From DASRAP01 sp035277145 (lineage in GTDB: Bacteria; Gemmatimonadota; Gemmatimonadetes; Gemmatimonadales; Gemmatimonadaceae): 64,000 bases of DNA. Positions 23,571 through 31,662 of the stretch are shown here, in pieces; position 1 is the first letter of the stretch; every line of letters begins with the position of its first letter. Location: positions 5,975-69,974 of the forward strand of contig DATELA010000066.1 in NCBI GenBank assembly GCA_035277145.1, written 5' to 3'. A program made the position numbers and the translations under genes. The notes under the pieces are model-generated. The model was not told the DNA's origin. It did not search any database and saw only the letters and a program-made list of their open reading frames with translations.

Positions 23571-25328
23571 ATGACACGGCTACGCTTCACGATGACGTTG
23601 TGCGGCGCCGCATTGCTGAGTGCAGGAAGTGTCACGTCTGCCGGTGCGCAGATCAGCCGGGTTCAACCGCTGCCGTGCACTGAAGCGCCGCGCTTTCTCA
23701 TCATCACGCCCCAGGTTGCGGGCGGCTTAAGAGCGCGACAGGACGCAGAGAATCAGCTGCGCCAACGGCTCAAGGCCGATATTTCAACCAAGGAAGCGTG
23801 CATTATCCCGAAGCCTGAGGCCGACGGGATCTTGACGCAATCGAAGTTCCCGATTGACACCGCGATGTCAGCGGTCGACGCGCTGGCGCTTGGTCAGCCA
23901 CTGCGCGCCGACGAGGTGTTGCTGTCGGAGATGAAGAATTCAGGCGGTACGTTCCAGTATTCAGGTATGCTCGTGCTGCAGCGCGACCAGTGGCTGCGTG
24001 ATCGTGTGCCGGCCGCCGTTGCGGATCCGACTCAAAGCGGCGCTGCGAAGCAATTCACGAAGTCCGTTGAAGATTTGCGCAAGCAGCTGCCGCACGAGCT
24101 GGCGTGCTATCGTCATGTGCGCGCCAACAAGGCTGCCGAGGCAGAAGCGGCGGCTCGCGCCGGCATTGCGGCGTATCCGGAAGCGGTGATTTCACGGTTG
24201 TGCCTCGCGTCTGCGCTCGAGCAGCAGCACAAGACGGATGCAATGCTGGCCACGATCAATGAGGTACTTCAGCGCGATTCGTTGAACGTTGCCGCGCTCA
24301 TGTTTGCCATGCGCGGCTATTTCGAAAAAACAGACACGAACAAATTTGCTAGCGTCGCCAGCCGAATCGTCGCGCTCGATCCGACGAATTCGCAGGTCGA
24401 AAGCATCATCGGAACGCTTGCGGCGTGGAGACGTTCGGATATCGCCCTGCCGATGATCGAGAGGATTCTCAAAGAAGATCCTGAGAACAAGAACTTGCGC
24501 GACATCGAGTTCCGGCTGGAGTATTTCGCAGGTAAATGGGACCGAGCGGCCATCCGCGCTGAAACGCTCGCGATGCTCGACACCGCGCGTGTTGATACGA
24601 CGTTCATTCAGCGTGTTGTCAGCGCGTATGCGAACGACAGCCAGCCCAACAAAGTGCTCGAATGGCTGACCAAGGGGACGAAGAAATTCCCGACGAACGT
24701 GCCAATGGCGTTCTCGCGTGCGCAGCAGCTCAAGCGCATGGGACAGACCCAGGCAGCGATCGACGAGTACAAGCGCTTGCTCGGCCTCGCGCCACGAACG
24801 GCGCAGATCCGTTTGTACATCGCGAACTATTTCGAAGAACTTCAGCAGACAGACTCAGCGAACGCTTGGCTTCGTCGTGCTGGTGAGCAACCTGAGGATC
24901 GCCCGCAGGCTGGCTCGCTCGCGATTGGTTCAGCGCTTCGGCAGTTCAATAGCGCGAACGCGAAGATGAAGGACACCGCGCAAAAAGCGGCCAGCCTGCA
25001 AGAGTTCAAGAACGCGATCCCGCTGTTTGCGTTCGCCGATTCGCTTAACCCTGCGGATCCCCGCGGAAAGTTCTACTGGGGATACGCGGCCTACATCATT
25101 GGGGCGGACGTTGTTTCGACGCTCGATGCGGCAACCCGACTGAAGCCGCCTGTGCGTCCGACCTGCGAACAAGTGAAAGAAGCGCGCGCTTGGATTGATA
25201 CGGCGAACGAAAAGATTGGCCAGGGTGGACGCGCTGACCCGGCGAATGCACCGAAGCTATTCCAGTCAATCCAAGAGGTGCTATTCCCTTGGCTCGAGCA
25301 GTGGAATAAGACGCTCAAATGCACGTAG
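23571..25328 (+). CDS. Exported TPR-repeat protein
   Basis: 585 aa from the ATG at 23571, which follows a purine-rich ribosome site (GAAGGAGCGCGGAGAG). A start at 23544 is possible but has no such site, and the frame otherwise runs back into the tRNA. The signal peptide (about 1-28) has a hydrophobic core and a likely cut after SAGA. TPR-like helical repeats run over about 190-480 (MAFSRAQQLKRMGQTQAAID). Cys residues in the mature part (PLPC near 35, the final KTLKC) suggest a periplasmic location with possible disulphides. No enzyme motif is seen; probably a periplasmic interaction protein. Confidence 0.82.
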   Translation: MTRLRFTMTLCGAALLSAGSVTSAGAQISRVQPLPCTEAPRFLIITPQVAGGLRARQDAENQLRQRLKADISTKEACIIPKPEADGILTQSKFPIDTAMSAVDALALGQPLRADEVLLSEMKNSGGTFQYSGMLVLQRDQWLRDRVPAAVADPTQSGAAKQFTKSVEDLRKQLPHELACYRHVRANKAAEAEAAARAGIAAYPEAVISRLCLASALEQQHKTDAMLATINEVLQRDSLNVAALMFAMRGYFEKTDTNKFASVASRIVALDPTNSQVESIIGTLAAWRRSDIALPMIERILKEDPENKNLRDIEFRLEYFAGKWDRAAIRAETLAMLDTARVDTTFIQRVVSAYANDSQPNKVLEWLTKGTKKFPTNVPMAFSRAQQLKRMGQTQAAIDEYKRLLGLAPRTAQIRLYIANYFEELQQTDSANAWLRRAGEQPEDRPQAGSLAIGSALRQFNSANAKMKDTAQKAASLQEFKNAIPLFAFADSLNPADPRGKFYWGYAAYIIGADVVSTLDAATRLKPPVRPTCEQVKEARAWIDTANEKIGQGGRADPANAPKLFQSIQEVLFPWLEQWNKTLKCT

Positions 25329-25350
25329 GAAGCATTCGATAGCAAGCCTT

Positions 25351-25390
25351 CGCCCGCCGTCGCTTCGCGACGGCGGGCGTTGTGTTTCTG
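25351..25390 (+). terminator. Rho-independent terminator after the exported TPR gene
   Basis: A perfect 13-bp stem, CGCCCGCCGTCGC (25351-25363) with its complement (25367-25379), has the loop TTC and is followed by the T-rich TTGTGTTTCT. It separates the TPR transcript from the dcw cluster. Confidence 0.88.
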
Positions 25391-25408
25391 ACATCACGTT
25401 CGTACGCT
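25380..25408 (+). promoter_or_regulatory. Possible promoter of the dcw cluster, overlapping the terminator tail
   Basis: TTGTGT (25380-25385), a 17-base spacer and TACGCT (25403-25408, TANNNT type) lie 8 bases before the rsmH GTG. The -35 would lie in the T-tract of the preceding terminator. The first box matches TTGACA only in TTG, so the call is tentative. Confidence 0.33.
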
Positions 25409-25416
25409 CCGACGCA

Positions 25417-26412
25417 GTGAGCACAACGTCATTTCACGAACCAGTTCTCCTCGCTGAGGTCCTGAGATTCCTCGGCGACACGCGACGCGTGTTCGATTGC
25501 ACACTCGGTGGCGGAGGACACACGGCCGCGCTACTCGAGCGTGGGGCAACAGTGGTCGGCGTCGATCGCGATCCCGTCGCCCGCGCCAGCGCCGAGACGA
25601 GACTCCGTGCACACATCGAACACGGAACACTGAAAGTCGTCGCGGCAACCTTCGGCGACGCAGCAGCAAGCGTGCTCGACAACGAAGTGCATTTTGACGG
25701 TGCACTCATCGATCTCGGCGTGTCATCGCACCAGTTCGACGACGAAACTCGCGGGTTCAGCTTTCGCGAAGGCGTTGCGCTCGACATGCGCATGGGTGGT
25801 GGCGCCATCGACGGAAATGGCGGCATGACCGCAGCCGAGTGGCTCAACGAAACGCCCGAAGCCGAACTGGAGGCTGCATTCATTAGATACGCCGATGAGC
25901 GGCGCGGACGCCGGCTCGCAAAGACTATCGTCAGCCGCCGCCAATCAAAGCCATTCGCCACGAGCGACGACCTCGTCGGCGCGATTCGCGCGGTGCTCGG
26001 TCCACGCTCCGGAGCGCCGGACTTCGCGCGGCTTTTTCAGGCGGTTCGCATCGCGGTCAACGACGAGTTTGGCGAGCTCGAGCGCGCGCTTCCGGCCATT
26101 CGTGACCGCCTCGCACCCGCAGGTGTCCTGGTGGTGATCTCGTACCACTCAGGCGAAGACCGAATCGTGAAGCGCGCGTTTCAGGATTGGTCGCGCGCAT
26201 GCGTGTGCCCTCCGCGACAGCCGATGTGTACCTGCGGTGGGGTAGCAAAAGGGGAAACTTTGACGAAGAAACCGATCGAGGCGGGGGACGAGGAAGTGGC
26301 CCGAAACCCGAGAGCGCGCAGCGCGAAAATGCGGGTGTGGCGAAAGACCGGCCCGGTACCTAGTGCCCAGTACCCGCGCGCTCAGGGCTCACGGCTCACG
26401 GCTCGGGGCTAA
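25417..26412 (+). CDS. rsmH: 16S rRNA (cytosine-1402-N4) methyltransferase
   Basis: Methylates C1402 of 16S rRNA; long known as MraW. 331 aa from the GTG at 25417, the first start that keeps the conserved FHEPVLLAEVLRFL beginning. The SAM-binding segment FDCTLGGGGHTAALLE, GVDRDP, DLGVSSHQFDD and the SYHSGEDRIVKR motif are all present. The last 20 or so residues (PVPSAQYPRAQGSRLTARG) are read from the repetitive words at 26355-26410, so the C-terminus is unusual. First gene of the dcw cluster; no mraZ precedes it. Confidence 0.95.
   Translation: MSTTSFHEPVLLAEVLRFLGDTRRVFDCTLGGGGHTAALLERGATVVGVDRDPVARASAETRLRAHIEHGTLKVVAATFGDAAASVLDNEVHFDGALIDLGVSSHQFDDETRGFSFREGVALDMRMGGGAIDGNGGMTAAEWLNETPEAELEAAFIRYADERRGRRLAKTIVSRRQSKPFATSDDLVGAIRAVLGPRSGAPDFARLFQAVRIAVNDEFGELERALPAIRDRLAPAGVLVVISYHSGEDRIVKRAFQDWSRACVCPPRQPMCTCGGVAKGETLTKKPIEAGDEEVARNPRARSAKMRVWRKTGPVPSAQYPRAQGSRLTARG
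26355..26410 (+). repeat. Repetitive words forming the 3' end of rsmH
   Basis: GGTACCTAGTGCCCAGTACC (26355-26374) is followed by heptamers GGCTCAC, GGCTCAC, GGCTCGG and GGCT (26386-26410). The tract encodes the nonconserved tail of RsmH and runs up to the ftsL ATG at 26412. It is the same kind of low-complexity element as those at ileS and murF-mraY. Confidence 0.65.
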
Positions 26413-26714
26413 TGGCTGCCGCTATCCGCGGACGCTCCATCGTTGCGCTCGTTCTCCTCGGTTTCGTCCTGGTAGCCGTGGGCGTCATATGGCGGAGGAG
26501 CGCCGGTGTTGCCCAGGCTCGGGCTATTCAACAACTCGAGCAGCAGCGCACCGACCTCCGGGCTCGACGTGCCGCGCTCGAAGCTGAGATACGCGATGCG
26601 ACGAGCCGTGCTCGTCTCGCACGCATCGCCGAAGACCGGTTGGGCATGCGGGTGCCGAGCGACAGTCAGGTAATCACTCTGCCCCGTACGCCAGCCCGTC
26701 GTGAAACGCCCTAG
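26412..26714 (+). CDS. ftsL: FtsL-like cell-division protein
   Basis: 100 aa. One membrane helix (about 9-27, IVALVLLGFVLVAVGVIW) is followed by a coiled coil (about 33-72, QLEQQRTDLRARRAALEAEI) and a short RIAEDRLGMRVP motif typical of FtsL. It lies between rsmH and ftsI, as ftsL does in most dcw clusters. It would bridge FtsB-like and FtsWI proteins of the divisome in the inner membrane and periplasm. It overlaps rsmH by one base and ftsI by 14. Confidence 0.85.
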   Translation: MAAAIRGRSIVALVLLGFVLVAVGVIWRRSAGVAQARAIQQLEQQRTDLRARRAALEAEIRDATSRARLARIAEDRLGMRVPSDSQVITLPRTPARRETP

Positions 26715-28698
26715 TCGCGTATCGGTCGTCCACGCGTCCTTCCTCGTCTTCGCCCTCGCAATCGTGGGGAAGGCGGCGTACGTGCAGGTGTGGCAGGCCA
26801 ACGCCTGGCAATCCGAAGCTGACCAGCTGCACACGCGGTCGCGTGTCGTTCCCGCGCCGCGCGGTACGGTTTTCGACGCGGGCGGAACGGTGCTCGTCGA
26901 AACTCGCCAACTAGTGCGGGTGTCCGTCGCACCGCGCGACGTGCGGCCGAGCGATAGCGGCCGCCTCGCAAAGGCGCTCGCGGCGGCGGACGTGCCGCGC
27001 ACCGTTATTGCGAAAGCGATGGACCGGAAGCGCGCGTGGGTTGTCTTGCCCGATCGCTATTTGCCGTCGGATGCGGCCGTGCTCACCGCGTTCCGCGGTG
27101 TACACGGCGAAGTCGCGATGGAGCGCGTTCCGTCTCCGCTGATTGGGCTGCGCGGTTTGATTGGACACTCGAGCGCTGAGGGCGCCGGACTCGATGGCGT
27201 CGAACTCGCGCTGGACTCCCTTCTGCGCGGAATCCCCGGCAAGTCTGCGAGCGTGCTGGACGGACGACGCAATGCAGTGCTGACACCGGAGCTGCATGCC
27301 GTCGCGGCGGTTCCCGGACACTCGCTCACGCTCACGATCCGCTTCGATCTGCAGGACATCTCTGAACGCGCGCTTGCCGACGCAATGCGCAACACCGGCG
27401 CGCACGGTGGGGACATCGTCGTGCTCGATCCACGCAGCGGTGAATTGCTCGCGCTCGCGAGCCGGAGAAGTGATCCGCGCGCGAGCACGGCGACCGCGTT
27501 GACCGAGCCGGTTGAACCGGGCTCCACGCTCAAGCCGTTCGTCGCCGCGGCGTTGCTCGAGCACGGCCGCGTTGATCTCGACGAAGTCATTCAGACGCAC
27601 AACGGTGAATGGTCGCAGTTCGGGTATAAGCTCACCGACGTGCATCGCGCGCCGCAGATGACGTTCGCGCAAGTGATCGAGCATTCGAGCAACATCGGCA
27701 TGGCGAAGGTTGCATCGCGGCTCACACCGCGTGAGGAATATGAAGTTCTTCGCAACTTTGGCTTCGGCATCGCGACCGGGCTTCCGTTCCCGAGCGAAGC
27801 CAACGGGCGCGTAAGCGAGCCGCGCACGTGGTCAGCGCTGACGGCGTCGGCGTTGGCGCGTGGGTACGAGATGTTGGCGACGCCGGTGCAACTCGCGATG
27901 GCATACGGAGCACTGGCAAACGGTGGGGAACTGCTGCAGCCGGCACTCGTAAAAGAGATCCGCGACCCTGACGGCAAACTGGTGTATGAGCATCAGCGGC
28001 GCGTCGTTCGCCGCGCGATCTCAACGCCAATTGCCGCGCAGATGCGCAAACTCCTTCGCTCGGTGGTCGACAGCGGGTCGGCCACGCGCGCCGACCTCGC
28101 CACGTTTGAAGTCGGCGGAAAGAGCGGCACGGCACGGCGCACGGGCAAAGACGGCAAGTACGTTCCCGGCGACTACACCGCAACGTTCGTTGGCCTGTTC
28201 CCCGCCGATGAACCGCAGCTCGTCGTCCTGGTCAAGCTCGATTCGCCGGATATCACGGCGTACTACGGCGGGCAGGTGGCAGCACCGGTGACCAAAGCCG
28301 TGCTCGAAGCGGCGCTCGCATCGCGCGATGCGGTGCTCGATCGTTCGCGGCTCAAGCAGCGCGAACAGGTTGTTGCAACGAATGATTCGCGCACGAAGCG
28401 CGCGGCCGACGCGGACGCGGTCGAATCTGCGTCTGACGATACCGACGTCAGCGAAGAGCCACCGCCGCGCATCGCGCTGAGTCTCGTTGCGAACGACGAT
28501 AGCGCCGCCGCACAACCGTCGCGCGCTGCGCGTTCCGTACCAAGTGTGCGCGGCATGACGATGCGCGCCGCAGTCGCCACGTTGCACCAAGCGGGATTCC
28601 GTGTGCGGATTGTGCGCGGCGGACAGCGCGGACAAACGCTACCGGCTGCGGGCGCCGTAACGCGCGCAGGTGCACTGGTTCGCCTGTACGGCTTGTGA
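26701..28698 (+). CDS. ftsI: Class B penicillin-binding protein 3 with C-terminal PASTA domain
   Basis: Septal peptidoglycan transpeptidase. 665 aa, GTG start. An N-terminal membrane helix (about 10-28) is followed by a dimerisation domain with the RGTVFDAGG motif and the transpeptidase domain. The active-site motifs are S275TLK278, S329SN331 and K474SG476. A variable, acidic/Ser-rich linker (about 555-600) leads to one PASTA domain at the end (VPSVRGMTMRAAVATLHQAGF). PASTA domains bind muropeptides and are commoner in Gram-positive division PBPs. The stop lies in an 11-bp tandem duplication at 28689-28710. Confidence 0.95.
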   Translation: MKRPSRVSVVHASFLVFALAIVGKAAYVQVWQANAWQSEADQLHTRSRVVPAPRGTVFDAGGTVLVETRQLVRVSVAPRDVRPSDSGRLAKALAAADVPRTVIAKAMDRKRAWVVLPDRYLPSDAAVLTAFRGVHGEVAMERVPSPLIGLRGLIGHSSAEGAGLDGVELALDSLLRGIPGKSASVLDGRRNAVLTPELHAVAAVPGHSLTLTIRFDLQDISERALADAMRNTGAHGGDIVVLDPRSGELLALASRRSDPRASTATALTEPVEPGSTLKPFVAAALLEHGRVDLDEVIQTHNGEWSQFGYKLTDVHRAPQMTFAQVIEHSSNIGMAKVASRLTPREEYEVLRNFGFGIATGLPFPSEANGRVSEPRTWSALTASALARGYEMLATPVQLAMAYGALANGGELLQPALVKEIRDPDGKLVYEHQRRVVRRAISTPIAAQMRKLLRSVVDSGSATRADLATFEVGGKSGTARRTGKDGKYVPGDYTATFVGLFPADEPQLVVLVKLDSPDITAYYGGQVAAPVTKAVLEAALASRDAVLDRSRLKQREQVVATNDSRTKRAADADAVESASDDTDVSEEPPPRIALSLVANDDSAAAQPSRAARSVPSVRGMTMRAAVATLHQAGFRVRIVRGGQRGQTLPAAGAVTRAGALVRLYGL

Positions 28699-28710
28699 CC
28701 GGCTTGTGAC
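28689..28710 (+). repeat. 11-bp tandem duplication at the ftsI-murE junction
   Basis: CGGCTTGTGAC occurs twice in a row (28689-28699 and 28700-28710). The first copy holds the ftsI stop (TGA 28696-28698), the second the murE start (GTG 28706). A GTGA stop-start overlap of the type seen all along this cluster seems to have been duplicated, which moved the start 8 bases past the stop. Confidence 0.8.
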
Positions 28711-30199
28711 CGCAGTCGCTCTCGCGCAGCTCACGGCAGCACTTCAAACAGCAGGTCAACTCAGTGGTGTGAAAGGTGACCTGCCGCTCACCGTCGCGGG
28801 TATTACCGACGATTCGCGCGCAGTGAAAGCAGGATCGCTGTTTGTGGCAATTCGAGGTACATCGCGCGACGGACACAACTTTCTCGGCGCTGCGCAATTC
28901 GCTGGTGCTGCTGCGGCGATGGTCGAAGACCCGAGTACCACGACGCTCCCGTCACTCGTCGTGCGTGATGGCCGGCGCGCCGCAGCGATCGCCGCGGCCG
29001 CGTACTACAACGATCCCGCCGGCGCACTCACGATGCTGGGCGTTACGGGAACGAACGGAAAGACGACAACAGTGTCGTTGCTCCGCCACTTGTTCGATTC
29101 TGCCGACGAGCCGTCAGCATCGATCGGTACACTCGGCGTGCGCATCGGCAGTGAAGGCGTCGCGTATCCAGGCGGCGGAGACCTGACGACTCCCGGTCCT
29201 ATCGAATTGCAGCGCATTCTGCGTGGGCTCGTCGATGCGGGCGTCGCGACGGTTGCGATCGAAGCATCGTCGCACGCGCTCGAACAACATCGACTCGACG
29301 GCGTACCATTTCACGCCGCGATCTTCACCAACCTCACGCGCGATCACCTCGACTATCACATGACGATGGACGCGTACTTCGAATCGAAGGCGCGTCTCAT
29401 TGGTTTGCTTGCGCGTACGGGCGTGGCCGTCGTGAACCAGGATGATCGCGCGTGGGACAAACTCCCCGCAGCGCCGCATCGCGTCACGTTTGGATTGCGC
29501 GCGCAACGCTCGGGTGCTCGCGTGCACGCGGACTATCTCGCATCGAATCCGAGTTATTCCGCGGACGGCAGCGCGTGGGCGTTGTATGCAAACGGCACAT
29601 CGTACGATGTCGAACTTCCGCTGCTCGGCGACTTCAATGTTGTGAATGCACTCGGCGCTGCATCAGCGGCGATGGCGCTCGGCCGAGATCCAAGTGAAGT
29701 CGCGGGGCGGCTGTGGACGGTGCCCCAGGTACCTGGTCGTCTCGAGCGCATTGCAGATGCGCCCGTTGTGTTGCGCGATTATGCGCACACGCCTGACGCG
29801 CTCGAGCGCGCGCTCGAAGCGGTGCGTCCATTTGCTCGCGGCCGGCTGATCGTGGTGTTCGGGTGCGGCGGCGATCGCGATGCAGGGAAGCGTCCGCTCA
29901 TGGGAGCGGTCGCGGAACGACGCGCGGATCTCACCATCATCACCAGCGACAATCCGCGCACGGAAGATCCGGAACGCATTCTCGATCAAATCGAAACGGG
30001 AATGAAGCAGAGTACGCACGAGCGCATCGAGGATCGTCGCACGGCAATCGCGCGCGCGCTGTCGCTTGCGCATCCGGTGGACGATCTCGTGCTGCTCGCC
30101 GGGAAGGGGCACGAGACGTATCAGATTCGTGGAACGCAAAAGCTGCCGTTCGACGAAGCAGCGATTGTGCGCGAATTGTTGAGCGGAACGGCGGCATGA
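28706..30199 (+). CDS. murE: UDP-MurNAc-tripeptide synthetase (meso-diaminopimelate type)
   Basis: Adds the third residue to UDP-MurNAc-Ala-Glu in the cytoplasm. 497 aa from the GTG at 28706. ATP site GTNGKTTTVSLL, central Mur ligase domain with ATFTNLTRDHLDYH-like FTNLTRDHLDYH, and C-terminal motif TSDNPRTEDP. The DNPR sequence is the known marker for meso-diaminopimelate selection, so this organism probably makes DAP-type peptidoglycan. The stop overlaps the murF ATG by 4 bases (ATGA). Confidence 0.95.
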   Translation: MTAVALAQLTAALQTAGQLSGVKGDLPLTVAGITDDSRAVKAGSLFVAIRGTSRDGHNFLGAAQFAGAAAAMVEDPSTTTLPSLVVRDGRRAAAIAAAAYYNDPAGALTMLGVTGTNGKTTTVSLLRHLFDSADEPSASIGTLGVRIGSEGVAYPGGGDLTTPGPIELQRILRGLVDAGVATVAIEASSHALEQHRLDGVPFHAAIFTNLTRDHLDYHMTMDAYFESKARLIGLLARTGVAVVNQDDRAWDKLPAAPHRVTFGLRAQRSGARVHADYLASNPSYSADGSAWALYANGTSYDVELPLLGDFNVVNALGAASAAMALGRDPSEVAGRLWTVPQVPGRLERIADAPVVLRDYAHTPDALERALEAVRPFARGRLIVVFGCGGDRDAGKRPLMGAVAERRADLTIITSDNPRTEDPERILDQIETGMKQSTHERIEDRRTAIARALSLAHPVDDLVLLAGKGHETYQIRGTQKLPFDEAAIVRELLSGTAA

Positions 30200-31569
30200 A
30201 AGGGTTCTGGACACTGCGCCGCGCGGCCGCAGCTGTGGGCGCGAAGTGCCCGAATGATTTAGCGCTCAGCGGCGTGTCGACGGACACGCGAACGATCGAG
30301 CGCGGAGCGTTGTTCGTTGCGTTGCGCGGCGAGCAGTTCGATGCGCACGACTTTCTCGCGGACGCTGTGGAGCGCGGTGCGGCGGCGCTCGTCGTCGATG
30401 ACGGAGAGAAAGCCGCGGGGCTCGGTGTGCCAACGCTCGTTGTGCCGAACACGCTCACGGCGCTTGGCGATCTGGGTTTGTGCATGCGCACCGCGTGGTC
30501 GCGCCCGGTTGTTGCCGTCGGCGGTTCGAATGGCAAGACAACGACGAAGGAATTGATTCGCGCGACGCTGAGCGCGACGCTCGACGTGCACGCGACGACC
30601 GGCAATCTCAACAATCAGATCGGCGTTCCGCAGACACTGCTCGCGTTGAACGAAGACGCGGACATCGCAGTGATCGAAGTCGGCACGAACACGCCTGGTG
30701 AAATCGCCATACTGCGCCGCATCGTGAAACCGGATATCGCCGTCGTTACAACGGTGCAGGAAGAGCACCTCGAAGGCTTCGGCGATCTCGCCGGCGTCAT
30801 GGCTGAAGAGTTGTCACTCACCGATGGTGTGCAACTCGCAATTGTTCCTGCGTCGGAGCCCAATGTTGTCGCCGAAGCCGTGAGTCGTGCGCAAAACGTC
30901 GTGACGGCGGGTTTGGTCGCCGGCGATGTGCGCGCGGACGAATGGGGACTCGGTGAGAACGGACGCGGGTGGATTCGTCTTGGTGATGTACGGATCGAAG
31001 TGCCCGCACCGGGTGCACACAACGCGGCAAATGCGATGCTTGCCATCGCTGTGGGACGCGCATGTGGTGTGCGCGACGCCGACATCGCACGAGGCATGGC
31101 GACCGCAAAGTTTCCGCCAATGCGATCCTCGGTTGGGGCGCTTGGCGATGCGCTGCTGGTGAACGACGCGTACAACGCGAACCCGGGATCGATGCGGACC
31201 GCGCTCACGCTGCTCGAAGCCGTGCACGGCGATCGGCCGATGGTGGTAGTGCTCGGCACGATGCGCGAGCTGGGCCCGCGCGCGGAATCGCTGCACGACG
31301 ACATTGCGCGAACCGCGCTGGCGACGCGCGCGACGGTCATTGGCGCCGTGGGGGAGTTTGCCGCGGCGTTCGCGCGCGTCGCGCCGAAGGACCCCCGGGT
31401 GGTGAGCTCCGCTGATCCTGAATCACTGTGGCCGTTGTTGGCGCCGCGATTGGACAAACGGGCCGCGATTCTCCTCAAAGCGTCACGCGGTGTACGACTG
31501 GAGCGCCTGATGCCCAAGCTTTCGGAATGGGCGGGTGTGCCAATAACAGAAGGCAGAAGTCTGAAGTAA
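30196..31569 (+). CDS. murF: UDP-MurNAc-tripeptide D-alanyl-D-alanine ligase
   Basis: Adds D-Ala-D-Ala to finish the UDP-MurNAc-pentapeptide. 457 aa from the ATG at 30196 (ATGA overlap with murE); a longer open frame upstream only shadows murE. It has GVSTDTRTIERGALFVALRG, split here as the N-terminal signature, the ATP loop GGSNGKTTTKELI, TGNLNNQIGVPQT and NDAYNANPGSM. The last residues (TEGRSLK) and the stop codon are read from the repetitive words that begin at 31556. Confidence 0.95.
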   Translation: MKGFWTLRRAAAAVGAKCPNDLALSGVSTDTRTIERGALFVALRGEQFDAHDFLADAVERGAAALVVDDGEKAAGLGVPTLVVPNTLTALGDLGLCMRTAWSRPVVAVGGSNGKTTTKELIRATLSATLDVHATTGNLNNQIGVPQTLLALNEDADIAVIEVGTNTPGEIAILRRIVKPDIAVVTTVQEEHLEGFGDLAGVMAEELSLTDGVQLAIVPASEPNVVAEAVSRAQNVVTAGLVAGDVRADEWGLGENGRGWIRLGDVRIEVPAPGAHNAANAMLAIAVGRACGVRDADIARGMATAKFPPMRSSVGALGDALLVNDAYNANPGSMRTALTLLEAVHGDRPMVVVLGTMRELGPRAESLHDDIARTALATRATVIGAVGEFAAAFARVAPKDPRVVSSADPESLWPLLAPRLDKRAAILLKASRGVRLERLMPKLSEWAGVPITEGRSLK

Positions 31570-31630
31570 GAAGGATGAAGTAAGGATTTCCTTCAGAATT
31601 CTGAATTCAGAATTCTGAATTCAGAACGTA
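31556..31630 (+). repeat. Repetitive words between murF and mraY
   Basis: GAAGTCTGAAGTAAGAAGG (31556-31574) overlaps the murF stop. GATGAAGTAAGGA follows, then a 14-bp tandem repeat AGAATTCTGAATTC at 31595-31608 and 31609-31622, with a partial third copy. The 14-mer contains overlapping palindromes (CAGAATTCTG and CTGAATTCAG). The tract is AT-rich compared with its neighbours. A close version of the first word occurs at 60152-60169. Confidence 0.85.
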
Positions 31631-31662
31631 GAAGTTCCCACCGGACGCCAAGCGCCAGCCAA

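Noticed and set aside
29863..30195. 111-residue N-terminal extension of MurF
   Set aside because: It only shadows the end of murE; the conserved MurF start and the ATGA overlap place the true start at 30196.
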